Positions 27,047 to 35,686 of a DNA stretch of 64,000 nucleotides are shown here, in pieces; the first letter of the stretch is position 1, and every line of letters begins with the position of its first letter. Made by a program: the position numbers and the translations under genes. Source of the stretch: Candidatus Megaera polyxenophila (GTDB lineage: Bacteria; Pseudomonadota; Alphaproteobacteria; Rickettsiales; Rickettsiaceae); assembly GCA_037101405.1 (NCBI GenBank), contig AP017964.1, positions 1,428,001 through 1,492,000 on the forward strand. Direction: 5' to 3'. Under the pieces are notes generated by a model. The model had not been told where the DNA came from. It saw only the letters and a list, made by a program, of their open reading frames with translations, and did no database searches.

Positions 27047-28369
27047 TATAGTGGACTGAAGAAGTCAGACAGTAAAATCAATAGTTTTGTTTCGCAAAAG
27101 ATATAAAATTAAAAGAAACATAATTTAAATATATGACAAAAAAGCATATTAAAAATTTCAGTGCAGAATATAAAACTAAAGTAGTGTTGGAATTACTAGA
27201 ATCGGAGGTAACTATATCTCAATTATCAAAGAAATATGAAATTACTCCAAAGACTATTCAAAATTGGAAGAAGCATTTTTTAAGTAATGCATCAATGGCT
27301 TTTGAGCCGGCAAAAGTAGTCAGTGAGTACAAAACAGAAATTGAGGAGTTAAAATCTCAAAATGATGAATTAGCAAAAGCTCTGGGGAAGGCTACAATAG
27401 AGAGGGACTGGGCGTTGGGAAAGCTAAACGGCTTGGATATAGCAAATAAACGAGATCTTGTCGATTCCAAGCTGAAAGAATTATCAATGGCAAGACAATG
27501 CGAATTATTGAAGATAAATAGATCTATGCTTTATTATCAGCCCCAAATAATGAGCTTATACAACAAAAAGATTATGGATAGAATAGATGAAATATATACA
27601 GATAATCCAGAGTATGGTTATCGTTTTATTTATAAATCTTTATTAGAGGAAGGATTAAATATTGGTAGAGATCGTACTCTCAAATACATGGGTATTATGG
27701 GTATAGAGGCTATTTATCCAAAGAAAAAGAAATCTATCTCTATGCAGAATAAAGATCATAAGATATATCCATATCTCCTTGAGCCTTATTGGCAAATATA
27801 TAACGGTAGTCGGTCTGTATACGTACCAAGATCAAATGAAGTATGGAGCGGGGATATAACATACATTAGAACCCCGATAGGCTTTATGTATATGGCAGCA
27901 ATTATAGATTGGCACAGTAAAGCTATATTGAGTTATAAACTGTCAAATTCAATGGATGCAAGCCTTGTAACGAGTATTTTAGAAGACGCTCTTAGTAAGT
28001 ACCCACCTCCGCTGATATTCAATAGTGATCAAGGTAGTCAGTATACCGGCTCAGAACATATAAAAATACTCGAGAAATACGGTATACAAATCTCTATGAA
28101 CGGTAAAGGCAGAAGCATCGATAACATTGTTATGGAGAGATTTTTTAAGACTCTAAAATATAATTGTATATTTATAAATGAATTTAACAATATCTCAGAA
28201 CTTAGGGAGGGGATTAACATATATGTAGATAAATATAATAATAGAAGATTTCATTCTAGTATTGGTTATAAAAAACCTATGGATGTTTATCTCAATGCAT
28301 TACAAAATGCAGCATGATAATAGGAAACAAAATCTACAAAAATTTGTCTTGATTTTTCAGTCCACTATA
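27047..28369 (+). mobile_element. IS-A copy 4: 1,323-bp IS3-family element nested in IS-C
   Basis: The ends and length match the other copies. AAA lies on each side (27044-27046 and 28370-28372). Comparison with the uninterrupted IS-C sequence at 31003 confirms a simple insertion with a 3-bp target duplication. The right junction is identical to that of IS-A copy 2. Confidence 0.95.
27133..28317 (+). CDS. IS3-family transposase of IS-A copy 4 (394 aa)
   Basis: The frame is intact and identical in translation to the three other full IS-A copies, with helix-turn-helix, coiled coil and DDE core. It lies in the same direction as the IS-C transposase gene that it interrupts. Confidence 0.93.
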   Translation: MTKKHIKNFSAEYKTKVVLELLESEVTISQLSKKYEITPKTIQNWKKHFLSNASMAFEPAKVVSEYKTEIEELKSQNDELAKALGKATIERDWALGKLNGLDIANKRDLVDSKLKELSMARQCELLKINRSMLYYQPQIMSLYNKKIMDRIDEIYTDNPEYGYRFIYKSLLEEGLNIGRDRTLKYMGIMGIEAIYPKKKKSISMQNKDHKIYPYLLEPYWQIYNGSRSVYVPRSNEVWSGDITYIRTPIGFMYMAAIIDWHSKAILSYKLSNSMDASLVTSILEDALSKYPPPLIFNSDQGSQYTGSEHIKILEKYGIQISMNGKGRSIDNIVMERFFKTLKYNCIFINEFNNISELREGINIYVDKYNNRRFHSSIGYKKPMDVYLNALQNAA

Positions 28370-28372
28370 AAA

Positions 28373-29004
28373 GCAAGGAAAGCTGGCAAGGATTATTACT
28401 CGACATAAAAAGCAGAGGTCTGATACACTCTCCTGCCTTAGCTGTTGGAGATGGAGCACTTGGTTTTTGGGGAGCTCTGACAGAAGAATATCCTACTACG
28501 GTACATCAGCGCTGTTGGGTACATAAGACTTCTAATATTTTGAATAAGTTACCAAAATCTCAGCAAGCTAAAGCCAAGCAAATGATACATAATATTTATA
28601 TGGCTAGTTCTAGAGAAGAAGCTGAATCCAGTTGGAAAAAATTTATCTTGGCTTATTCTGCTAAATATCCTAAGGCTACAGAATGCTTATTGAAAAATGA
28701 AAAAGAGTTATTAGCTTTTTACGATTTTCCAGGGGAGCACTGGATACATTTGCGGACAACTAATCCTATTGAATCTACCTTTGCTACGGTTAAGCATAGA
28801 ACTAGAAAATCTAGGAATTGTTTTTCGAGAAATACTATTATTGCTGCTACCTATAAATTATTCCTTGAAGCAGAAAAAAGGTGGAAACCTTTACGAGGTA
28901 AAAACCGCATTGCCCAAGTTATTAATATGGAAAAATTTATAGATGGAATTCATGTAAGTGAAATTAGTAACGATAACTTAAATGAGAAAAAATATGTTGC
29001 CTAA
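28373..29004 (+). pseudogene. IS256-family transposase of IS-C copy 1, C-terminal half
   Basis: The frame continues from the N-terminal half after IS-A copy 4, with SKESWQGLLL, AVGDGALGFWG, HQRCWVHK and the Glu-bearing NPIESTFATVKHR. Sequence and length equal the half at 6033-6664. The internal ATG at 28540 would give a 154-residue product without a complete catalytic triad. Confidence 0.88.
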
Positions 29005-29066
29005 TTTTTTTCATACACAACATTTGACAATAACTCCCAAAAAGGGGCCACTTATCTCAAAAATTT

Positions 29067-29262
29067 TTAGCTCACGGTAACCTCACTTTTTTGATTCTTA
29101 GTCCTATAACTTGGTCCGGTAATTTTAATCACTTTTCCATGATGTCTTAACCTATCCGTAATAGCTTTAGTTAATTCTTCATCTTCAAAAATATGATTCC
29201 AATTCTCATAATCCTTATTAGTAGTAATAATTATTGAGTTTGGTTTTTGCTCTGTAAGGTCT
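29067..29262 (-). pseudogene. C-terminal fragment of IstB (IS21 ATPase helper)
   Basis: Minus-strand frame LTEQKPNSIIITTNKDYENW, then ELTKAITDRLRHHGKVIKITGPSYR, ending at TAA 29067. This is the sensor and C-terminal part of IstB ('iTTNr.f..W...f.D..l..ailDRLlHh..vi.i.GeSYR'). It begins in a different frame inside the end of the istA ORF, so a deletion has joined istA directly to the last third of istB. Confidence 0.75.
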
Positions 29263-29925
29263 GCATACTTTTAGACGAAAACAGTAATGTCCTGCAAAAT
29301 CCAGCATGCCTTTATTAAAGCGGTGCATACCGACACCGTAGCTATCCCTGTCCAGTATGACCGTCTTCATGTTATCGTAAAGCACTTCTTCGGGTACTCC
29401 CCCAAAATAATCAAATGCCCTTTTATGACATTCTATCAGGGTTGGCAGCTTCTCATTACTCACAAATTCTACATAGCTTGCCCGGCTAAATCCTAGAGTG
29501 GCTACAAAAGCTGATAAAGGGTTCTTCCCTTTACGGAATTCAACCCAGTCAACCTGCATCTGTTTGCCAGGAGGCGTCTCAAACCTTATGAGCTTCCCAG
29601 GCTCAGCTACCGGCTTTATGCTTCTCAGGTAATCCCTGAGCTGTGTTATTCCGCCTTTATAACCCTGATCCTTTATCTCCTGAAACAGTACGGTTCCGGG
29701 TAGAGGCAAAGGATGGGCTGATTTTATCCTGTTACTCAGATATTCCTTATATGGGGCAAGCTTTGTTACCAAAGGTGTCCTTACCTTGTATTTAGGTGTA
29801 CCGTCATGTTTTAAATATTTACGTACCGTATTTACTGATACGCCAACTTCTCCTGCTATTGTTCTTAAGCTTTTACCCTGTTTATACAAAACTTTTATCT
29901 CCATTATTTGCTCCAGTATTAACAT
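29218..29925 (-). pseudogene. IS21-family IstA transposase, truncated by deletion
   Basis: The start is well supported by AAGGAGG nine bases before ATG 29925. Domains run in order: a helix-turn-helix (SLRTIAGEVGVSVNTVRKYLKH), then the rve core with PPGKQMQVDWVEF (first Asp), LYDNMKTVIL (second Asp) and FRLKVCRPYRAKTK. The frame then breaks where the third acidic residue should follow, and the last residues (LNNYYY) are out-of-frame istB sequence. At 235 residues it lacks the C-terminal half of the roughly 400-500 residues usual for IstA. Confidence 0.85.
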
Positions 29926-29940
29926 TATTCATTACCTCCT

Positions 29941-30285
29941 TATCCAGAGGATACACCATTAATACTGTATCAATTTTTATCCGGTGCTCTGTATCATTTT
30001 ACTTCCGTTGCTAACACTAAAGAAGAAGTTACTTCAATACATGAGTTTATATTGAGTGACATAGGAAACTACACTAAAACACGCTATGATGTTATTTCCT
30101 TACCTGTTAAGCATATTATCAAAGCTCATCCTGATTTTAAAGATCTTTTACTATTTATTAGCATAATAAATTCACAAAATATACCCAAGGAACTCTTGAG
30201 TAGATATAAGGATAGCGTGATTGTTAGTAAGTTTATTCATGAATTAAGGAAATGCTGTTGTGCGCCAGGTATTTTAGGCCACTAA
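29941..30285 (+). pseudogene. Fragment of a large NB-ARC/TPR-like protein
   Basis: The open frame has no start of its own and begins at the IS21 boundary. It reads LYQFLSGALYHFTSVANT, then RYDVISLPVKHIIKAHPDFKDLLLFISIINSQNIPKELLSRYKD. The motif 'dllLfislidsqnIPkelL..yk' resembles the winged-helix region after the NB-ARC ATPase in large Rickettsiales proteins with tetratricopeptide repeats. Both ends of the gene are lost to IS elements. The family call is from memory of the motif and is uncertain. Confidence 0.45.
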
Positions 30286-30328
30286 AAAAGGAACTGCGCC
30301 AAGCATACTAGTCCACCCCTGCGCCAGG

Positions 30329-31272
30329 GAGTTATTGTCAAATGTTGTGTATGAAAAAAATTAGGCAACATATTTTTTCTCATTTAAGTTATCGTTACTA
30401 ATTTCACTTACATGAATTCCATCTATAAATTTTTCCATATTAATAACTTGGGCAATGCGGTTTTTACCTCGTAAAGGTTTCCACCTTTTTTCTGCTTCAA
30501 GGAATAATTTATAGGTAGCAGCAATAATAGTATTTCTCGAAAAACAATTCCTAGATTTTCTAGTTCTATGCTTAACCGTAGCAAAGGTAGATTCAATAGG
30601 ATTAGTTGTCCGCAAATGTATCCAGTGCTCCCCTGGAAAATCGTAAAAAGCTAATAACTCTTTTTCATTTTTCAATAAGCATTCTGTAGCCTTAGGATAT
30701 TTAGCAGAATAAGCCAAGATAAATTTTTTCCAACTGGATTCAGCTTCTTCTCTAGAACTAGCCATATAAATATTATGTATCATTTGCTTGGCTTTAGCTT
30801 GCTGAGATTTTGGTAACTTATTCAAAATATTAGAAGTCTTATGTACCCAACAGCGCTGATGTACCGTAGTAGGATATTCTTCTGTCAGAGCTCCCCAAAA
30901 ACCAAGTGCTCCATCTCCAACAGCTAAGGCAGGAGAGTGTATCAGACCTCTGCTTTTTATGTCGAGTAATAATCCTTGCCAGCTTTCCTTGCTTTCTCTA
31001 AAACCATCATCTATAGCGACCAATTCCTTTTTTCCGTATTCATCAACACCAATTATTACCAAAATACAGTTCTTCTCCGATTCCATTCTTGCCTGTAAAT
31101 AAATACCATCAACCCAGAAGTAGACATATTTCTTCTTTGTTAAATCTCGTCTTTGCCATAACAAATATTGATCATACCACTCAGATTTTAGCCTGGATAT
31201 TACATTAGGTGATAAGTTCTTTGGCTTGCTACCCAATATAGGTTCAAAGCTATCAGCAAAATCTGTAGTAGT
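30329..31272 (-). mobile_element. IS-C copy 2: IS256-family element, truncated by IS-B copy 2
   Basis: One terminal repeat (GAGTTATTGTCAAATGTTGTG) begins at 30329. The element then runs to 31272, where IS-B copy 2 begins, so the transposase 5' third and the other terminal repeat are missing. Unlike copy 1 it carries no IS-A, and it preserves the uninterrupted target sequence. Confidence 0.88.
30361..31272 (-). pseudogene. IS256-family transposase of IS-C copy 2, N-terminus lost
   Basis: The frame holds all three regions of the catalytic core without interruption: YFWVDGIYLQAR, AVGDGALGFWGALTEEYPTT and TTNPIESTFATVKHRTRK. It stays open past the internal start at 31236 and enters the IS-B boundary at TTDFADSFEPILGSK. 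About 120 N-terminal residues, including the DNA-binding region, are gone. A 291-residue protein could be made but probably cannot recognise element ends. Confidence 0.9.
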
Positions 31273-31347
31273 ATAATGGTACCCAAAAACTGGACTGCTA
31301 AAAATGCAAAATGAGATATAATTTCACAACAAGGGAATGGAAATTAT

Positions 31348-31647
31348 ATGTCTAAAAAAGCGAAGCAATATAGTGCGACGGAAAAAACAAAAATTGTTAT
31401 AGAAGCAATAAAAGCTGAAATGACAATAGCACAAATAAGCAGTAAGTACGGGGTTCATGCAACTCAAATACAAGCATGGAAAAAAAGAGGTATAGAAAAT
31501 TTAGTTAGTGGTTTTCAAGTTAAGCCGGCAACAAAAGATCCAGACAATCAAGATTTGATAAAACAATTATATGAACAAATAGGACAGTTAAGCGTTGAGC
31601 GTGACTGGCTGAAAAAAAAATCTACATTGTTTGGACTTGGAAACTAG
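31348..31647 (+). CDS. IS3-family OrfA of IS-B copy 2
   Basis: Identical in translation to the OrfA at 7886: a 99-residue helix-turn-helix protein ending just after an A9 run that allows a -1 frameshift into OrfB. The frame is intact. Confidence 0.9.
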   Translation: MSKKAKQYSATEKTKIVIEAIKAEMTIAQISSKYGVHATQIQAWKKRGIENLVSGFQVKPATKDPDNQDLIKQLYEQIGQLSVERDWLKKKSTLFGLGN

Positions 31648-32473
31648 GAAAAGTATGATTGATAATAATTGTAGAAATCTAAGCATTGCTAGGCAATGCG
31701 ATCTACTTTTAATTAATAAATCTACTTATTATTACAAGGCAAAAGGAATAACTACAAGAGACTTAGAAATAATGAAAGTAATTGATGAAATCTACACAGA
31801 GCATCCGTATTTCGGGGCCAGAAGAATGTCCAGGCATCTTGTACCGTTTGGAATTGTTATCGGTCGCAAAGCGGTAAGTCGTTATTACGGAATAATGGCA
31901 ATAGAAGCCATTTATCCTAAAATGAATTTAAGCAAGCGCAACCAAGCTCATAAGGTATATCCTTATCTTTTAAAAGGCGTTGAAATTACTAAGACAAATC
32001 AGGTATGGAGCACCGATATAACTTATATTAGAATGGCACAAGGATTTGTATATCTAGTAGCCATTATTGATTGGTTTAGCCGTTATATTCTGAGCTGGAA
32101 GGTTTCAATTAGCTTAGAAAGTGATTTTTGCATCGACGCACTAGAAGAAGCCCTAGAAAAGCACGGTCAACCTGAGGTTTTTAATACCGATCAAGGTTCT
32201 CAATTTACGTCAAAAAATTTCATCCACGAACTTGTTAAACGTGAAATCAAGATTAGCATGGACGGTAAAGGTAGGGCTTTAGATAATGTATTTATTGAAA
32301 GATTTTGGCGTTCATTAAAACAAGAAAAAATATATTTGATAATTTTAAATACTGTCAAGGAGGTAAAAAATGCTATAACAGATTACATAACTTTTTATAA
32401 TAGTAAAAGGATGCACCAATCCTTGGAATATTTAACTCCAGAACAGGTGTATTTAACAAAAATTATTGGCTAA
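31631..32473 (+). CDS. IS3-family OrfB of IS-B copy 2
   Basis: Identical in translation to the OrfB at 8169, with the complete DDE core (WSTDITYI, NTDQGSQFT, FIERFWRSLK). It is expected to be produced mainly as an OrfAB frameshift fusion. Both copies appear intact, so IS-B is probably still mobile. Confidence 0.9.
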   Translation: MDLETRKSMIDNNCRNLSIARQCDLLLINKSTYYYKAKGITTRDLEIMKVIDEIYTEHPYFGARRMSRHLVPFGIVIGRKAVSRYYGIMAIEAIYPKMNLSKRNQAHKVYPYLLKGVEITKTNQVWSTDITYIRMAQGFVYLVAIIDWFSRYILSWKVSISLESDFCIDALEEALEKHGQPEVFNTDQGSQFTSKNFIHELVKREIKISMDGKGRALDNVFIERFWRSLKQEKIYLIILNTVKEVKNAITDYITFYNSKRMHQSLEYLTPEQVYLTKIIG

Positions 32474-32536
32474 AATTATAACGCAAATTATATCTCATAA
32501 TTTCTGATTTTTAGTCTAGACAAATTGGGCCACCTT

Positions 32537-32860
32537 ATTCATCATTTTGAGATTTTAACTCCTCAATTTCTGTTTTGTACTCACTGACTACTTTTGCCGG
32601 CTCAAAAGCCATTGATGCATTACTTAAAAAATGCTTCTTCCAATTTTGAATAGTCTTTGGAGTAATTTCATATTTCTTTGATAATTGAGATATAGTTACC
32701 TCCGATTCTAGTAATTCCAACACTACTTTAGTTTTATATTCTGCACTGAAATTTTTAATATGCTTTTTTGTCATATATTTAAATTATGTTTCTTTTAATT
32801 TTATATCTTTTGCGAAACAAAACTATTGATTTTACTGTCTGACTTCTTCAGTCCACTATA
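32537..32860 (-). mobile_element. IS-A copy 5, partial: 5' end only
   Basis: The right 323 bases of IS-A remain, ending TCAGTCCACTATA at 32860. They encode the first 79 residues of the transposase (helix-turn-helix and part of the coiled coil) on the minus strand up to 32774. The rest has been replaced by IS-B copy 2. The outer flank is the reading frame of a UIM-like protein, which IS-A therefore interrupted. Confidence 0.92.
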
Positions 32861-33256
32861 GAGTTAAGGCAACGGTTGGAACACGAGAGATTAGCCAAGG
32901 AAGCGGAGGAAAGAGATAGGTTAGAGCAAGAGCAAATCAGGAGAGCTTTAGAACTTTCTAAAAAGGCGGAAGAAGAACTAGCAGCGCAAAAGTTAGGTAA
33001 GGAAGAATTAGAACAGCTTAAACTGGCCGAAAAGCTATCAAAAGAATCATTTGAAAAATTACAAAGAGATAAGATAATTGATTTTTTAAGGAGGTCAGAT
33101 GATATTAGTGATGATGCAGCATTTCCTGCTCTAGATATCGTACAAAGGTGGGAATCAACTAATGAAGAGCTGATTGAAAAATTACATAGTTTTGGGGATG
33201 AAGCTCTCGATAAATTCCTGAGTGGCGTAGAAATCGTAGGTGATAGCAGTTTCTAA
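32861..33256 (+). pseudogene. C-terminal part of a coiled-coil protein with two UIM-like motifs
   Basis: The frame is open from the IS-A boundary (ELRQRLEHERL...) and stops at 33256, leaving 131 residues. A long charged helix carries EQEQIRRALELSKKAEEE (about residues 22-39) and EQLKLAEKLSKES (about 51-63). Both fit the ubiquitin-interacting motif pattern of an acidic lead, hydrophobic, Ala, three residues, Ser and an acidic tail; the Ala-x3-Ser spacing is the same in both. A globular-looking tail (DAAFPALDIVQRWESTNEELIEKL) follows. The family is unknown. The N-terminal catalytic or targeting part, if any, has been lost to IS-A. A terminator follows the stop. Internal TTG 32876 could start a short product. 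Confidence 0.65.
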
Positions 33257-33277
33257 AAAAAGCTTATACTAAAACTG

Positions 33278-33356
33278 TGAAGCCAATAGTTTCTTTATTA
33301 CATACTCTAATTTTAGGTAAATAGTAGGCGTTAAAGAGGTTATTGGCTTTTTTATT
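33278..33356 (+). terminator. Probable factor-independent terminator after the UIM-like gene
   Basis: AAGCCAATAGTTTCTTTA and TAAAGAGGTTATTGGCTT pair with wobble in the centre across a loop of about 35 bases, and the second arm is followed by TTTTTATT. This suits termination of the rightward gene and suggests the interrupted gene was once an ordinary transcribed locus. The rest of the 33257-33578 spacer shows no gene. Confidence 0.55.
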
Positions 33357-33578
33357 ATGTAAAAATCTTTTATCCCTCTTAATTCCTTTGTTCATTTTCC
33401 CTAAATAAACATCATATAAATATCTTTCTTAACTTTTGAAACCTTTATTAACAGAGCGCATAAAAACATTCATGTCTTAGAATCCTGGGAGTTAATACGC
33501 ACGATTTGCAGGCTATTCTTCCTGATATCTTAAAAATCTACCACACGCATTTTACAGCTTGTTCCTAATTTTGAATAA

Positions 33579-34385
33579 TTATTTCTGATTTTCGCTTTGT
33601 CCTTTTTTATACAATTCTCTAGTTTTGGCAAGCCTTACGAAACGAGTAAAGGCAAAAATTATTGAATCCACAAAACCGTTAAATCCAAAAACAATATAAC
33701 GTCTTATTATAAAGACTTTTAGAAAAAATAACGGTAGCTCAAAAGCTATGCGAATCCGAGATGGGAATCGTCCCTGAATTACTAGATCTTTAGCTTGTTC
33801 AGTAGAATAAAAATTTCCCTTATTTATTAGCTGTTCTATTGAAACGGCAGACCTATGATAACCATGATTTTTAAACTTATACACTAAGTTTTTATTAGCT
33901 TTGGTGGGGATATTAAAAGTTACGGTATCATGGGTAGTGGCATTTTTAGTATTAGAAAAGCTACAAAAATTCCGATCATAAAGCCGGATAAAGCCGTTAG
34001 AAGGGGCCAAAATCCGCGCTTTTTGATCATATCGATGTATGGTAATGAAATTTATCTCATAAGCTTTATATTCATTGTATTTAGCTGAATTAAATATTTG
34101 CTTAATTTCTGCTTGTAACTCTTGAGTTAATTCTTCATCAGCATCAATATTCAAAACCCAGTTATTTTTACATAAGCTTTCAGCAAAGGATTTTTGCTTA
34201 ACATATCCAGGCCACTCATTAAATATTACTTTAGCACCAAGACTTTCTGCGATTGATACGGTATCATCTACACTCCCACTGTCTACTACTATAATTTCTT
34301 CGGCTATATCTTTGACACTATTAATAGCTCTAGTTACTCTACTTGCCTCATTTTTCGTAATTATAAAAGCTGAGATATTTATCAT
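33579..34385 (-). CDS. GT2-family glycosyltransferase, WaaE/LgtF-like (LPS core)
   Basis: The 268-residue protein begins ISAFIITKNEASRVTRAINS. It has the GT-A nucleotide-sugar site EEIIVVDSGSVDDTV and a DxD-type LNIDADEEL. The region YDRNFCSFSNT with THDTV and the C-terminal basic amphipathic segment match the KdtX/LgtF group, which adds sugars to the LPS inner core on the cytoplasmic membrane. It overlaps the O-antigen ligase gene by four bases (ATGA type), so the two are translated together. It is the last gene of the cluster. Confidence 0.85.
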   Translation of the reverse strand: MINISAFIITKNEASRVTRAINSVKDIAEEIIVVDSGSVDDTVSIAESLGAKVIFNEWPGYVKQKSFAESLCKNNWVLNIDADEELTQELQAEIKQIFNSAKYNEYKAYEINFITIHRYDQKARILAPSNGFIRLYDRNFCSFSNTKNATTHDTVTFNIPTKANKNLVYKFKNHGYHRSAVSIEQLINKGNFYSTEQAKDLVIQGRFPSRIRIAFELPLFFLKVFIIRRYIVFGFNGFVDSIIFAFTRFVRLAKTRELYKKGQSENQK

Positions 34386-35686
34386 GAAGATATTTTACTA
34401 TTTTTAGAGTTCAACAATAATGCAGAAAAACATAACGATATCCCAGTCCAATTTAATGTTCCAGACCAGTTAGTTATAAAGCTCATAGTAACACTAATGG
34501 GAAAAAGTATAGTAATTAGTCCTGCAAAAGCAAAAATACAACTTACGAATTTCCCAAAATTATTGCGATTCATAATAGCAGATACTATAACTTGGCGTAA
34601 GCATAATAATACAAATATTACAAATAGGCTTGAGCCTATAGCGCCACTTTCAGATAATATTTCAAGGTAAATATTATGAGAATGGATATCGCAATAAGTT
34701 ACTAACCCTTCTGTTTTAAAAGTAAGGCAGGAATTTCTAAATTGCCTGATTCCTACTCCGGTAAAAATACCATACTTATACCAAGAAAGGATAGAAGCTT
34801 TAAATAACTGACCATATAAACTGTTAGGGAAATTGCTTACGTCATTCATAAAATCCATTAACCTTTGGTAAATGAATGGTACTTTATATATTATCCAGGT
34901 AAGTAGGCCAATAACACTAACAATTGTAGTTAGAGTGTATGCTCTTAAATTCTTATTATATATAGCAATGATTAATAACGATGAAGTTAGAGCAAATAAA
35001 GAAAGGACGGTTGCTGTTCTCTCACCGGTTAAAAAAATAACAGTAATTGTTAACAATAGGAAAAGGTAACTTAAAAATAAATTTTTCTTATTTTCAAAAT
35101 TGATAGCTAAACTTATCCATAAAGAAGCTATTGGGAAAATTAGCTTTGCCAGGTAAATTCCAATATCTGGCCTCCGAAGTAACCCTGTTAAACGTGCTCC
35201 CCATTGTGGCTTTCCGCTAATTGAAAAACCGCTAATAAACTGAAATAATGCATCACTAGCGGCTATAATCAAAGTTATAGTAATTATTATGCTTGCGAAT
35301 TGGAACGCTTTTATATCAGTAAATAACCAATAAGCACAAGCTATAAAAAATAATATAAATCGGATATAAACAAAGCTCATAAAAAATGCTTGGGTATTAT
35401 TAGAAAAAGCAAATAACGAGGTTATCATAAACCATAGCCAAAGAAGTATTAAAGTTATTACAATCGGTTGCTTAATATAGCTATAATACTGAGCTCTAAT
35501 ACAATAAGTGACAAATAAAATTCCTGTTGTAGTTAATGCTATATCAGCAATTGCTCGAGAAAAAAGTAAAAGCAAAGGGATGAATGACGTCAAAACAAGA
35601 GCGGCTTTACGTAAAGCGACTTCTTTGTCTTCTAATAGGTATATGGAATTTAGTTTTATACAAAAATTAAAGTGGCTTTCTAACAT
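34382..35686 (-). CDS. waaL: O-antigen ligase family membrane protein
   Basis: This 434-residue polytopic protein has about 11-12 hydrophobic segments. A large periplasmic loop (about 280-335) holds GIFTGVGIRQFRNSC and YCDIHSHNIYLEILSESGAIG. The H-x-x-N-x-Y/L-x-x-L pattern in that loop is the Wzy_C/WaaL signature. WaaL moves O-polysaccharide from undecaprenyl diphosphate to lipid A-core. A Wzy polymerase is a possible alternative. It overlaps its upstream neighbour by 20 bases and its downstream neighbour by 4, showing a tightly packed operon. Confidence 0.82.
   Translation of the reverse strand: MLESHFNFCIKLNSIYLLEDKEVALRKAALVLTSFIPLLLLFSRAIADIALTTTGILFVTYCIRAQYYSYIKQPIVITLILLWLWFMITSLFAFSNNTQAFFMSFVYIRFILFFIACAYWLFTDIKAFQFASIIITITLIIAASDALFQFISGFSISGKPQWGARLTGLLRRPDIGIYLAKLIFPIASLWISLAINFENKKNLFLSYLFLLLTITVIFLTGERTATVLSLFALTSSLLIIAIYNKNLRAYTLTTIVSVIGLLTWIIYKVPFIYQRLMDFMNDVSNFPNSLYGQLFKASILSWYKYGIFTGVGIRQFRNSCLTFKTEGLVTYCDIHSHNIYLEILSESGAIGSSLFVIFVLLCLRQVIVSAIMNRNNFGKFVSCIFAFAGLITILFPISVTMSFITNWSGTLNWTGISLCFSALLLNSKNSKISS

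Larger units (their letters stand above)
26284..29036 (+). mobile_element. IS-C copy 1: IS256-family element interrupted by IS-A copy 4
   Basis: The terminal inverted repeats are GAGTTATGATGGAAAGTTGTG and GAGTTATTGTCAAATGTTGTG (complement at the right end). CCAAAAAGG lies directly outside both ends (26275-26283 and 29037-29045), a 9-bp duplication in line with the 8-9 bp known for the family. Without the nested IS-A and its 3-bp duplication the element is 1,427 bp. It interrupts an IS21-type end. Confidence 0.9.
31273..32536 (+). mobile_element. IS-B copy 2: 1.26-kb IS3-family element
   Basis: Sequence and ends match IS-B copy 1 at 7811. The left flank is IS-C transposase sequence and the right flank the interior of an IS-A copy. 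The 5-bp flanks differ, so there is no target duplication. The element therefore marks a deletion or recombination endpoint between two other IS elements. Confidence 0.88.
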
